Shown piece by piece: positions 24,839-33,309 of a stretch of 64,000 bases of DNA. Origin of the DNA: Pseudomonadota bacterium (GTDB lineage Bacteria; Bdellovibrionota; Bacteriovoracia; Bacteriovoracales; Bacteriovoracaceae). Location of the stretch: positions 78,419 to 142,418 of the forward strand of contig JAIYDC010000046.1 of NCBI GenBank assembly GCA_027487685.1, given 5' to 3'. The notes under the pieces are model-generated. The model ran no database searches, was not told where the DNA came from, and saw only the letters and a program-made list of their open reading frames with translations. Each line of letters opens with the position of its first letter. Position 1 is the stretch's first letter. The position numbers were made by a program, and so were the translations under genes.

Positions 24839-27040
24839 CTAAGCCCGGTTGACGGAGATCACCTCTTCCATCTGCTCGATGGAACTGATGGTCTTCAAGA
24901 GCTCCGAGTAGTCTTTCACCTCGATCTCGAAGATAAAATTACCTTTTTGGTCAGGCATCGACCTCGCGATGGCCGAACGGATGTTGATCCCAGCGTTGTT
25001 GATGGACTTCGAAATCTTCGAGAGGATCCCGGGCTTGTCGTGGGTCGTGACTTTGATGTTCACCGGATGGCTGAAGGTGTAGTGCTTGTTCCACTCCACG
25101 TGCACGTGCCGGGATTGCTCCACGTCGAGGATCCGGTTGCAGCCGATGGTGTGGACCGTGATCCCTCGGCCTCGGGTGATGATGCCGGTAATCGGATCTC
25201 CCGGGATCGGGTTACAGCAGCGGCCCATCTTGACCATGATGTCATCGAGGCCATCGACGATGACGGCGTTGTCATTGCTGGTGGTCTTCCGCGCCTTCTG
25301 CTGCGTTTTCTTAAAGAAGCTCTCGAGGTCCTTTTCCTCTTCTTTGAAATCCAGCTCGTCGGTTTCGGTGAAGTTCACCGACGGAATCCCGAGGAGAACT
25401 TCCTTGATCGGAAGGTGCTTGGAGCCGACGTTCACGAAGAGCTCTTCGAGATTCTTGTAGTGATGCTTCTCGAGGAGAGGCTTTATCTCTCCCTTCTTCT
25501 CCAGGGCCTTCAGCGAGGTTTCAAACTTCCGGAGGGCCTTGTCGATGAGCTCCTCACCCAAGCGCCGGTGTTCGTCCCGCTCGACCTTCATGAGGTACTG
25601 CCGAATCTTTGTGATCGCCCGGGAGGTCTTGCAGATCTTGAGCCAGTCCTTCGACGGCGTCTGAGTCTTACTCGTCAGGATCTCGACCGCGTCCCCGGAC
25701 TTCAGGCGGTACTTCAGCGGGACCATCTTGCCGTTGACCTTGGCGCCGACGGTTTTGTTTCCGACCTCGGTGTGGACGGCGTAGGCAAAATCCAAGGGCG
25801 TTGCCCCGTAGCGCAGCTCCTTCACATCCCCCTGGGGAGTGAAGATGAAAACGCCGCCGACGTCCAGGTCATTCTTCACAACGTCCATGAACTCCGACGA
25901 GCTCTCCACGTTCTGGTTGAACTCCATGAGCTCTTCGACCCACTTCAGCTTACTGCCCGCATCGGCCTTGTTGCGTTCTTTGTACTTCCAGTGCGCGGCC
26001 ACCCCGCGCTCGGCCACTTCGTGCATCTCGAAGGTCCGGATCTGAATCTCGATGCGTTCGGCCTTGGGCCCGATGACGGTGGTGTGAAGGGACTGGTAGT
26101 TGTTGACCTTCGGGATCGCGATGTAGTCCTTGAATCGGCCCGGAACAGGGGTGAAGGCCGAGTGGATGATCCCGAGGACCTTGTAGCATTCGGTGATGTT
26201 GTTCACGAGGATCCGGAAGGCCAGGAGATCCTGGATCTGCTCGAAGTCCACACCCCGCTGTTGCATCTTCTTGTAGATGGAAAAGAAGTGCTTTGGCCGG
26301 CCGGTGACCTCGCCCTGGACCGAGTACTCGAGCATCTTCTCTTCGACGAGACTCAGCGTCTCCTCGATGTAGGACTCGCGCTCCCGCTTCTTCATCGCGA
26401 TCTTCTCGGCGAGGCGGTAGTAGATGTCCGGGTGAATGTAGCGCAGGCAGAGGTCCTCGAGATCCGCCTTCACGGAGTTGATCCCGAGGCGCGAGGCCAA
26501 CGGGACGTAGATGTCGAGGGTTTCCTGGGCCTTGGACTGCTGCTTTTCCTTCGTCATGTACTGGAGGGTGCGCATGTTGTGCATCCGGTCCGCCAGCTTC
26601 ACGATGATGACCCGCAGATCCTGGGCCATGGCGACGACCATCTTCCGGAAATTCTCCGCCTGCGATTCTTCTTTCGTTTTGAATTTGATCTTCGAGATCT
26701 TGGTGCAACCGACCACGATCTGGGCCACGTTCTGGCCGAAGAGCTTCGCGATCTCTTCCGGAGCTACGTCGCAGTCTTCCACCGTGTCATGAAGGAGGCC
26801 CGCCATGATGGAATCGAGGTCCATCTTCAGTTTAATGAGGGTCGCGGCGACGTTTAGTGGGTGAATGATGTAGGGCTCACCGGAGGAGCGCTTCACACCG
26901 TCGTGCATCCGTTCGGCGAACTCGTAGCACTTCCGGAGAAGGCCTAGGTCCGCGTCCGGAATGAGCACCTCCGCTCGTTTCACGAGCTCATCGACGGTGA
27001 GGTTAACCTCGTGTGAAAAATCGATCCGTTCCGCGTACAT
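24839..27040 (-). CDS. relA/spoT: Bifunctional (p)ppGpp synthetase/hydrolase (Rel/SpoT)
   Basis: This 733-residue RSH enzyme makes and degrades the alarmone (p)ppGpp. The hydrolase HD domain is present (YIIHPLNVA, HDTVED, ADRMHNMRTL). The synthetase has RFKDYIAIPKVNNYQSLHTTV; the RFKD motif marks the bifunctional class. A TGS domain (VFIFTPQGDVKELRYGATPLDFAY) and a C-terminal ACT domain follow. The ATG at 27040 lies two bases after the gmk stop; a TTG at 27049 is the longer alternative. It is the last gene of accA-yicC-gmk-rel. No rpoZ sits between gmk and rel, unlike in enterobacteria. Confidence 0.95.
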   Translation of the reverse strand: MYAERIDFSHEVNLTVDELVKRAEVLIPDADLGLLRKCYEFAERMHDGVKRSSGEPYIIHPLNVAATLIKLKMDLDSIMAGLLHDTVEDCDVAPEEIAKLFGQNVAQIVVGCTKISKIKFKTKEESQAENFRKMVVAMAQDLRVIIVKLADRMHNMRTLQYMTKEKQQSKAQETLDIYVPLASRLGINSVKADLEDLCLRYIHPDIYYRLAEKIAMKKRERESYIEETLSLVEEKMLEYSVQGEVTGRPKHFFSIYKKMQQRGVDFEQIQDLLAFRILVNNITECYKVLGIIHSAFTPVPGRFKDYIAIPKVNNYQSLHTTVIGPKAERIEIQIRTFEMHEVAERGVAAHWKYKERNKADAGSKLKWVEELMEFNQNVESSSEFMDVVKNDLDVGGVFIFTPQGDVKELRYGATPLDFAYAVHTEVGNKTVGAKVNGKMVPLKYRLKSGDAVEILTSKTQTPSKDWLKICKTSRAITKIRQYLMKVERDEHRRLGEELIDKALRKFETSLKALEKKGEIKPLLEKHHYKNLEELFVNVGSKHLPIKEVLLGIPSVNFTETDELDFKEEEKDLESFFKKTQQKARKTTSNDNAVIVDGLDDIMVKMGRCCNPIPGDPITGIITRGRGITVHTIGCNRILDVEQSRHVHVEWNKHYTFSHPVNIKVTTHDKPGILSKISKSINNAGINIRSAIARSMPDQKGNFIFEIEVKDYSELLKTISSIEQMEEVISVNRA

Positions 27041-27041
27041 A

Positions 27042-27602
27042 TTATCCAAGTATCCTTTCCACCAGGGCCTTGAGCTTCTGGTATGCGAGCTCCACGTCGT
27101 CGTTCATGATGATGTGGTCGAAGTCATCCTTTCGGAGGAGCTCTTTCCGAGCGTTCAAAATGCGCTCGTGGATCACGCCCTCGGAATCAGTGCCTCGCCC
27201 TCTCAAGCGCTTCTCGAGTTCGGCGACCGAGGGAGGCTCGATGAAGATGACCTGGGCCTGGGATCCGTAGATGCGCTTCATCGCGTCCGCTCCCTGAACA
27301 TCGAGGTCAAAGAGCATCCTGCGGCCACTGGCAAGGCCCTCGGTGACGAAGCGCTTGGAAGTCCCGTAGTAGTTCGAATGAACCTTGGCCCATTCGATGA
27401 ACTCGTCTTCCGCGATCTGGCGTTCGAAACTCTCCGGTTTGATGAAGTAGTAATCCCGGCCGTGGACTTCGCCGGCCCGCATGGAGCGCGTCGTGCAAGA
27501 GACCGACCAGACGAGGTCGGGAAGATCGGCCTTCAGACGGCCCAGGAGTGTGGATTTCCCTGTCCCCGAGGGGGCACAGATGACGATCATCTTTCCGGAC
27601 AT
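27042..27602 (-). CDS. gmk: Guanylate kinase
   Basis: The 186-residue cytosolic enzyme phosphorylates GMP to GDP. The P-loop is APSGTGKSTLLGRL, followed by the GMP-binding SVSCTTRSMRAGEVHGRDYYF block and FDLDVQGADAMK. Length fits the family. Start and stop are two and one bases from those of yicC and rel. As the guanylate donor for (p)ppGpp precursors and itself a known target of ppGpp in some bacteria, its linkage to rel makes sense. Confidence 0.96.
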   Translation of the reverse strand: MSGKMIVICAPSGTGKSTLLGRLKADLPDLVWSVSCTTRSMRAGEVHGRDYYFIKPESFERQIAEDEFIEWAKVHSNYYGTSKRFVTEGLASGRRMLFDLDVQGADAMKRIYGSQAQVIFIEPPSVAELEKRLRGRGTDSEGVIHERILNARKELLRKDDFDHIIMNDDVELAYQKLKALVERILG

Positions 27603-27604
27603 GA

Positions 27605-28480
27605 TTATTCCAGGTTCAGCGCTTGTTCACGGATCTTTTCTAATTGTACTTTCATCTCAACGACCTGGGACGAAATTTCCGGCACGGCAGATTTTGATCC
27701 TATCGTATTCGTCTCCCGCCCCAGCTCCTGGAGCAGGAAATCGATCTGCCGACCCACCTCTCCCGTGGACTGAAGGACCGACCGGAGCTTCTCGACGTGA
27801 ATCTTTGCCCGATTGATCTCCTCATCTATTTCGATCTTCTCAAGGTAGTAGACCACTTCCTGAAGGAAGCGCGACTCATCGATCTTGAGGTCCTTGAGCT
27901 TCTCGTTGAGTTTCACGGTGAGCTTCTCGCGCATGATTTCCGGGTACCGGGCCTTCTGCCCTTCGATGTCCCGGAGGCAGACCTCGTAGGCCGCGAGGTG
28001 CTCGAGGAGCTTGTGCGCAAGTTTCTCACCCTCGGCCGCCCGAGACGTCTTCAGCGCCTGCACCGCCGCCGCGAACGACCGTGCCACGAGCGGTTCGAGT
28101 TCTTTGTCCCGGTCGCCCTCATCATCTTTGTAGAACTCGCTCCGGAGGAAATCAGTGGGCGAAGGGTTCAGACTGACACGGGCCTGATCGAAAACTGGTC
28201 GAAGGAGTGCCAGGTACGCCGAAACTTTCCGAGGGTCGACTTGGAAATCGGCCAGGGGTCGCTCGGTGCGCTTGTACGTCACCGCGACGTCGAAACTCCC
28301 TCGGCGGAACTCAACCTCAAGCTTTGAGCGAAGGTCGAGTTCGAGGGAGTTGAACAGGGAGCTCATCCGGAACTTATAGTCTTTGAAGCGGTTGTTGACG
28401 GTCTTCAGTTCGGTGGTGATGGTGTAGTTGTCACCGGCCGCTTCGCCCTTCCCGAAACCGGTCATGGAGTAAATGGCCAT
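27605..28480 (-). CDS. yicC: YicC family endoribonuclease
   Basis: The 291-residue protein opens with the family signature MTGFGKGE and closes with the DUF1732 block (REVVYYLEKIEIDEEINRAKIHVE and GRQIDFLLQELGRETNTIGSK). YicC proteins are recently recognised endoribonucleases linked to small-RNA decay. The order yicC-gmk is widely conserved. It begins one base after the accA stop. Confidence 0.94.
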   Translation of the reverse strand: MAIYSMTGFGKGEAAGDNYTITTELKTVNNRFKDYKFRMSSLFNSLELDLRSKLEVEFRRGSFDVAVTYKRTERPLADFQVDPRKVSAYLALLRPVFDQARVSLNPSPTDFLRSEFYKDDEGDRDKELEPLVARSFAAAVQALKTSRAAEGEKLAHKLLEHLAAYEVCLRDIEGQKARYPEIMREKLTVKLNEKLKDLKIDESRFLQEVVYYLEKIEIDEEINRAKIHVEKLRSVLQSTGEVGRQIDFLLQELGRETNTIGSKSAVPEISSQVVEMKVQLEKIREQALNLE

Positions 28481-28481
28481 G

Positions 28482-29462
28482 TTAACCTGGACCGTCTTCA
28501 GACGTATCGAGGGTCAACGTGATGTTCCCCATCTGCCGGAACTTCTCGAAGCGCTTCTGCATCATCGCATCCAGGTCTTCCTTCAGGAGCGCCGAGAAGC
28601 TTGAAGTGATGGTCTCCTTGACCAGTTGCACCGCCCGGTCCGCGTGGCGGTGGGCACCGCCGGCCGGCTCTTTAATGATCCCATCGATCACCTGCAGCTC
28701 GAAGGCCTTGTTCGGAGAAAGCTGAAGCGAGTTGGCCGCGGTTTCCGCCATCTTCGGATCCGACCAAAGAATGGAAGCACAGGACTCTGGGGAGATCACT
28801 GAATACACTGAATACTCCATCATGAAGACCTTATCCGCGACGGCGATTCCGAGGGCACCACCGGAGCCACCTTCGCCAATCACAATGGAGACGATCGGCG
28901 CCTTGATGTTGAACATCTCCTCGAGGTTCTCAGCGATCGCGAGGGCCTGGCCTCGTTCTTCAGCGCCGATCCCAGGGTACGCGCCCGGAGTGTCGACGAA
29001 GGTGATGACCGGAATCCCGAACTGGGACGCGAGCTGCATGACCCGCAGGGCCTTCCGGTAACCTTCCGGATTGGCCATGCCAAAGTTGCGCTTTATCTTT
29101 TCTTGAGTTTTGCGGCCTTTCTCAATTCCAATGACTGCCACTCTCTGGCCGTCGATGTACCCGAAGCCCGTCACCATGGACGGATCGTCAGAGAATCGAC
29201 GGTCCCCGTGGACCTCATGGAAATCGGTGACAATTTTTTCGATGTAATCGATGGCGTGTGGCCGGGCCGGATGCCGAGAGAGCTGGGTGCGCTCCCAGGG
29301 TGATAGTTTCGTGTAGATGTCCTCGAGCATTCGGTTGACCTTCGCTTCGAGGGCCTGGATCTCGTGAGAAATATCAATCGATTGATGAGAGGCTTGCTTC
29401 AACTCGCGAATCTGGTTTTCGAGCTCAGAGACCGGACGTTCAAAATCTAAGGTAAAGTCCAT
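28482..29462 (-). CDS. accA: Acetyl-CoA carboxylase carboxyltransferase subunit alpha
   Basis: The 326-residue protein is the alpha subunit of acetyl-CoA carboxylase carboxyltransferase, which with AccD makes malonyl-CoA for fatty-acid synthesis. The N-terminal helical part (LDFERPVSELENQIRELK) and the crotonase-fold blocks (DTPGAYPGIGAEERGQ, GEGGSGGALGI, PESCASILW) are typical. ATG at 29462 with GAAGG five bases upstream is chosen over a TTG one codon earlier. It heads the accA-yicC-gmk-rel operon. accD is not in the window. Confidence 0.96.
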   Translation of the reverse strand: MDFTLDFERPVSELENQIRELKQASHQSIDISHEIQALEAKVNRMLEDIYTKLSPWERTQLSRHPARPHAIDYIEKIVTDFHEVHGDRRFSDDPSMVTGFGYIDGQRVAVIGIEKGRKTQEKIKRNFGMANPEGYRKALRVMQLASQFGIPVITFVDTPGAYPGIGAEERGQALAIAENLEEMFNIKAPIVSIVIGEGGSGGALGIAVADKVFMMEYSVYSVISPESCASILWSDPKMAETAANSLQLSPNKAFELQVIDGIIKEPAGGAHRHADRAVQLVKETITSSFSALLKEDLDAMMQKRFEKFRQMGNITLTLDTSEDGPG

Positions 29463-29602
29463 CAAAACCTTCGGGTTAGGTGTTAGGCAGAATCGAAAAA
29501 AGTGGTCTTAAACTACCTTTTTTGAGGGGAAATTGCACGAAATTCCTCCCCCTCACATCTCCTAACCCTAGATAATCACGTAAACAGTGACCTCTAGACC
29601 CT

Positions 29603-30229
29603 CTACTCCCAACCTTGGACCTGGCCAGACTCGAAGTAGATGAACTTTTGATTACCGTTGAGGCGGTAAAGCCAGCGCTCATTTTCATTCCGAGGGTTCC
29701 CAGCAACTTCTATCCGAACCGGTTTTCCCAGGGACTCTAGAACGTCATCCTTTTTCATTCCCAGGAGGACATCATTCTTCCGAACGGCCAGGCTTCGCTC
29801 CGCGGGACTAACTCCGATCTTGGGAGCTGGAAGAAACCCTCGGTTGATGAGGTAGTCTTTTCTCTCATAGGCCGGAAGCTTGAGAAAAAAGATCTTCTCT
29901 GAAGTTGAACTCAAGTGGTGCTTTTGCGAATCGTAAAACGCCAAGCTCTCCTCGGTCTGCATGCTCTCAAGGGTCCGGAGCTCTTGCTTGAGCATCCGTG
30001 GGCCGGCTTCATTCTCCGCATCCTTGGACGCAGGGGTCCTTTGCCGCCGCACTTGTTCGCTCATCCAGTCGCGCCCCGAGTCACCTGCAACGATGGGAAA
30101 ATCCTCTCGAGGTGTAAAGAAACTCGAGTCATCGTGCTCCATCTCGGCCAGGTAGGTCCGACCGGTTTGAAACTGAGCGCAACTCACTGACAATACGAGA
30201 AAAGAACTGAGGCTTAAGAACTTCGACAT
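29603..30229 (-). CDS. Lipoprotein of unknown function
   Basis: The 208-residue product has a lipoprotein signal (FLVLSVSCAQ). The body is charged and helical; its C-terminal half carries MKKDDVLESLGKPVRIEVAGNPRNENERWLYRL, a pattern recalling the SmpA/OmlA (BamE-like) beta-sheet unit, in which G.P......GN...E.W.Y recurs. A role in the outer membrane is therefore possible but unproven. It sits alone between accA and a divergent FliL-like gene. Confidence 0.78.
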   Translation of the reverse strand: MSKFLSLSSFLVLSVSCAQFQTGRTYLAEMEHDDSSFFTPREDFPIVAGDSGRDWMSEQVRRQRTPASKDAENEAGPRMLKQELRTLESMQTEESLAFYDSQKHHLSSTSEKIFFLKLPAYERKDYLINRGFLPAPKIGVSPAERSLAVRKNDVLLGMKKDDVLESLGKPVRIEVAGNPRNENERWLYRLNGNQKFIYFESGQVQGWE

Positions 30230-30318
30230 AACAAAACCATCCTTTGCTGAATCACGTCGTTAACCGTATCGGACGCCGGTCTCTGAGCCTGTAGGCCCTC
30301 GGCTGGGAGGCAAGGGTT

Positions 30319-30360
30319 TCCGGTACCCGAGCAAAAGATTTCGGGCTCAGAAAAACCGGA
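30319..30360 (+). other. Two-tier hairpin in the leader of the FliL-like gene
   Basis: TCCGGT (30319-30324) pairs with ACCGGA (30355-30360), and inside it CCCGA (30326-30330) pairs with TCGGG (30341-30345). It lies 22 bases before the ATG at 30383 and could be a leader structure. No T-run follows. No known riboswitch was recognised. Confidence 0.4.
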
Positions 30361-30382
30361 CTTCCTGCCGATAGGTCAGAGG

Positions 30383-31228
30383 ATGGGAATACTAGAAAAG
30401 CTTGAAACCCTCATCAACGGTCTTATCTTCCGGCTCCTCGAGCGGGCCTCGGCACATATGCCGAAACCGCTGCGGCGGTTGATCGTGAGAGTCCAGCTCT
30501 TGAAGATCAGAATTCGTGCCTTCGTGAGCTCCCTTCCCGGAATCATGAAAGGACTTCTCTTAGGTTTGGTCGCCCGCATCCGTGCCGTCCTGGCCGAGCT
30601 GAACTTCAAGAGTGTTCTCCAGGAAACCTACGCGCGCGCGAAGGCCAGGTATCTGGAGCAGAGTTCTATTCCCAGTAGTAAACTCAAGCGCATTTTTTTA
30701 TTCCCTGCCTTGATGGTCGCCCAGTGGTTTCAAGGTCTCTCGGCCACGCAGGCACTCCTCCTCGTTTGCTTTACGTTCGCCTCGGTGTTTGCGGTGATTG
30801 GAATCGGGTTCTCGGGGCAGAAGCTTCTCGCGGAGAAGTCCCAGGGCCGGACCCCCGCCAGTGTCGAAGAAGAGGTCTCGTACGAGCGGCCCGTGTACTA
30901 CAAGAAAGAAACAAGACACGTCGAGGTCACGAACTTCCGGCTGCCGGTTCATTTCGCGAACGTCAATGAGGTGCGCTCCGTCGACATCGACTTCACCTCC
31001 ACCCTGAGTAACCGCTACGCGCGGAATTTCCTCGAGAAGCACGAGTTTCAGCTCCGGGACCACCTGGTGCTTCACGTGGAGCCATCGGTCGCAACTTTTC
31101 CTTTAGAAGATGAGGGCAAAGAAATCATCCGTCGCAAGCTCCTGAGTGAAGTGAACGAGTTCCTGAAGCTGCGAGGAATCGAGGGCGAAGTCGAAGAGTT
31201 AAAGATCACCTACGTTCTGGCAAACTAG
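30383..31228 (+). CDS. FliL-like membrane protein
   Basis: The 281-residue product has a cytoplasmic helical N-terminal part (about 1-105), one membrane helix (ATQALLLVCFTFASVFAVIGIGF) and a periplasmic domain. The last 100 residues fit the FliL pattern: a hydrophobic strand, DIDFTSTLSNRYARNFLEKHEFQLRDHLV, then LEDEGKEIIRRKLLSEVNEFL and a closing strand. FliL supports stator function at the flagellar motor. No flagellar gene is nearby and the long N-terminus is atypical, so it may serve another stator-like system. Its 3' end overlaps the convergent sigma-54 activator gene by 23 bp. Confidence 0.72.
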   Translation: MGILEKLETLINGLIFRLLERASAHMPKPLRRLIVRVQLLKIRIRAFVSSLPGIMKGLLLGLVARIRAVLAELNFKSVLQETYARAKARYLEQSSIPSSKLKRIFLFPALMVAQWFQGLSATQALLLVCFTFASVFAVIGIGFSGQKLLAEKSQGRTPASVEEEVSYERPVYYKKETRHVEVTNFRLPVHFANVNEVRSVDIDFTSTLSNRYARNFLEKHEFQLRDHLVLHVEPSVATFPLEDEGKEIIRRKLLSEVNEFLKLRGIEGEVEELKITYVLAN

Positions 31229-32495
31229 ACTTCCCCACGAGAGCTTTGACCGTTTTCTGCGTGAGCCGGAGCTTCCGGGCCGCGAGAGAGACGTTCCCGT
31301 CACAGAGACCGAGCGCGCGCTTGACGTAATCCTCCTTGAGGTCTCTCAGAGGAACGATGTCGTCTCTCGAGGAGATGGTGGCGAGGTCCGAGCTCGCACA
31401 GACGAGCTCTTCATCGAAGGCATCGAAGTCCAACTTGGGAGAGCGAGACAGAACTTTCTTCTTCTCCAGGTGTCCGAAGAGCTGCCGGAGGTTTCCGGGC
31501 CAGGGAAGGGTTTCGTAAAATTCCTGCAACCGGTTCGAGACCACGACTCCCTCTCGAAGGGAGAAGTGGCGGCAGGCCTCTCGGATTCGGCCCGGTTCAC
31601 TCCGGAGTGCGCAGAGCTCGAGGGTGTGCCCAGACTTCAGGCGGAAGTAGAAGTCGCGCCGGAATCTCCCCTCTCGCACCAACGGCTCGAGCGGCTGACC
31701 GCTGGCAAAGATGAGCCGCGAACGGATCGCCGTCTCTCGGACATCGCCCACGCGGCGAAAACAATTGCTATCAAGGAACGTGAGTAACTTCGTCTGGAGC
31801 CCCAGGGGGAGAGAGTCAATTTCATCCAAAAAAAGAGTCCCGTTTTCTGCTTCGATGAAAGCCCCGGCCTTATCGGCGATGGCACCGGTGAAGGCGCCCT
31901 TCTTGTGGCCGAAGAGTTCGGACTCGATGAGCTGTTCGTTGAAGGAGGAAAGGTTCACGGCGACGAACTTCCCAGGCCGGCCACTCGCGGAATGAATCTT
32001 GGCCGCGAGGTGGGACTTCCCGGTCCCCGTCTCCCCCTGGATCAGAATCTTCAGCGGCGACTCGAGCAGGGCCTGTTCCTTTAAGACCGGATGATCGAAG
32101 TGGCGGTGAATGTGTTCGGCCAGGTCGAAGGGGTCGAAGTTAATCCGGTTATCTTCGATGTACAACCGGTCCGCTCGCTCGACGTAGGCCTCTCGCGCTG
32201 CCGAGCCATTCAGAAGGAAGGGCTGGCCTAGGAGGGCCTTGAGAACGAAGCGACCGACCTCTGGGGTCCCGTCAAGTTCGAGTCGGTAGTGGAACGGATG
32301 AGGCCCGTACCCCGGCAGCTCGAAGTAGGAGCCCGAAAGATCCGAAGGCCGAAACTTCGGGGAGACCAGATCGATCTTCAATCGGGAAAGTGTGAACGCC
32401 CGCCGCCGGCCAGAGAACGGAAGGATACTGCAACTGTCCCCGATCCGGACTCCGCTGGCAGCAATCTGCCTCTGCATCAATTTTTGCTGGTACAT
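31206..32495 (-). CDS. Sigma-54-dependent activator with FHA-like N-terminal domain
   Basis: The 429-residue protein is an AAA+ enhancer-binding activator of RpoN RNA polymerase. Walker A is GETGTGKSH at about 154-162, the sigma-54 contact loop GAFTGA is at 200-205, Walker B is LFLDEID, and a Fis-type helix-turn-helix (GNVSLAARKLRLTQKTVKALV) ends it. The N-terminal 130 residues are beta-rich and may be a divergent FHA domain, which would sense phosphothreonine; this is inference. There is no receiver domain. The ATG at 32495 is fixed by TAGGAGTT upstream. Confidence 0.9.
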   Translation of the reverse strand: MYQQKLMQRQIAASGVRIGDSCSILPFSGRRRAFTLSRLKIDLVSPKFRPSDLSGSYFELPGYGPHPFHYRLELDGTPEVGRFVLKALLGQPFLLNGSAAREAYVERADRLYIEDNRINFDPFDLAEHIHRHFDHPVLKEQALLESPLKILIQGETGTGKSHLAAKIHSASGRPGKFVAVNLSSFNEQLIESELFGHKKGAFTGAIADKAGAFIEAENGTLFLDEIDSLPLGLQTKLLTFLDSNCFRRVGDVRETAIRSRLIFASGQPLEPLVREGRFRRDFYFRLKSGHTLELCALRSEPGRIREACRHFSLREGVVVSNRLQEFYETLPWPGNLRQLFGHLEKKKVLSRSPKLDFDAFDEELVCASSDLATISSRDDIVPLRDLKEDYVKRALGLCDGNVSLAARKLRLTQKTVKALVGKSSLPERR

Positions 32496-32577
32496 ATGAA
32501 CTCCTAAAGTTAAAGACGACGTACCGTCTTTTCTGCTAATATCGGCCTTCTGGGAACACAAAGGACAGGGCAGCGGG

Positions 32578-33240
32578 ATGAACATTCAGAAGGGAAAAAC
32601 CGAGTTTCTCATGGGCATCGACACCATCGAGCAGCTTCAGCAGTGGTTGAACGAGCACCCGTTCGCCAACGGAATCGCGTTCATCGGTCGATCCAACGTT
32701 GGAAAATCGTCCCTCATCAATGCCCTCTTCGGGAAGAGCACGGCGCGTGTCTCCAAGATCCCCGGCCGGACCCGGCAAGTGAACATCTTCGACTTCATCG
32801 TCGAGAACCAGGAGACGAAGTCCCTCGAGCACTTCTACCTCTTCGACGTCCCAGGCTACGGTTTTGCCGAAGTCTCAAAGGAGATGGCCCGGAACTGGCA
32901 AGAGCTCCTCGATACGTTCTTTCATCTCTGTAGCAGCAAGGTTCTTTTGCTCAACATCCAGGATGCGCGGCACCCGCTGCAGGAGAGTGACCTCGTGTTT
33001 CACAAGTACATCAAAGCGTTTGACCTCGAGACCTACCTTCTTCTCAACAAGGTCGATAAACTAAAAACTCAAAGTGAGCGCGCCAAGTTAAAAGCCCAGA
33101 TGCCGGAGATCTATCGGAAGTTTAAATGGGTCAAACAGATCCACTTCACCTCCGCGGAAAAGGGTGACGGAATTCCCGGCGTCGAAGAAGCGATCATCAA
33201 CTTCGTGAAGCGGAACAGTGATCTGAAGGGATTCAACTAA
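32578..33240 (+). CDS. engB: Ribosome-biogenesis GTPase EngB (YihA/YsxC)
   Basis: The 220-residue GTPase helps assemble the 50S ribosomal subunit. G1 is GRSNVGKS at 37-44, G2 lies in GRTRQVN, G3 is DVPGYGFAEV, G4 is LNKVDKLK and G5 is the TSAEKGDG region. All motifs are intact and length is normal. It is divergent from the sigma-54 activator, with 82 bp between starts, and is followed by plsC and an epimerase on the same strand. Confidence 0.95.
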   Translation: MNIQKGKTEFLMGIDTIEQLQQWLNEHPFANGIAFIGRSNVGKSSLINALFGKSTARVSKIPGRTRQVNIFDFIVENQETKSLEHFYLFDVPGYGFAEVSKEMARNWQELLDTFFHLCSSKVLLLNIQDARHPLQESDLVFHKYIKAFDLETYLLLNKVDKLKTQSERAKLKAQMPEIYRKFKWVKQIHFTSAEKGDGIPGVEEAIINFVKRNSDLKGFN

Positions 33241-33309
33241 CCGACCGTTGTAGTACGGAATCGCAGTTTATCTAGTGGAACCGAAGTGGCCGCGGTAAAA
33301 TAGCGGACT

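Noticed and set aside
24947..26857. A 636-residue plus-strand frame opposite rel
   Set aside because: It runs antisense to a complete Rel gene, its composition is very rich in Val, Leu, Asp and His, and no family motif appears. It reflects GC-rich third positions.
29476..29706. A 76-residue minus-strand frame after the 208-residue lipoprotein
   Set aside because: It overlaps the real lipoprotein in another frame and has no start signal or recognisable features.
30231..30382. A c-di-GMP riboswitch in the leader of the FliL-like gene
   Set aside because: The hairpin does not show the conserved bases or tetraloop-receptor pattern of the known classes; only a stem is supported.
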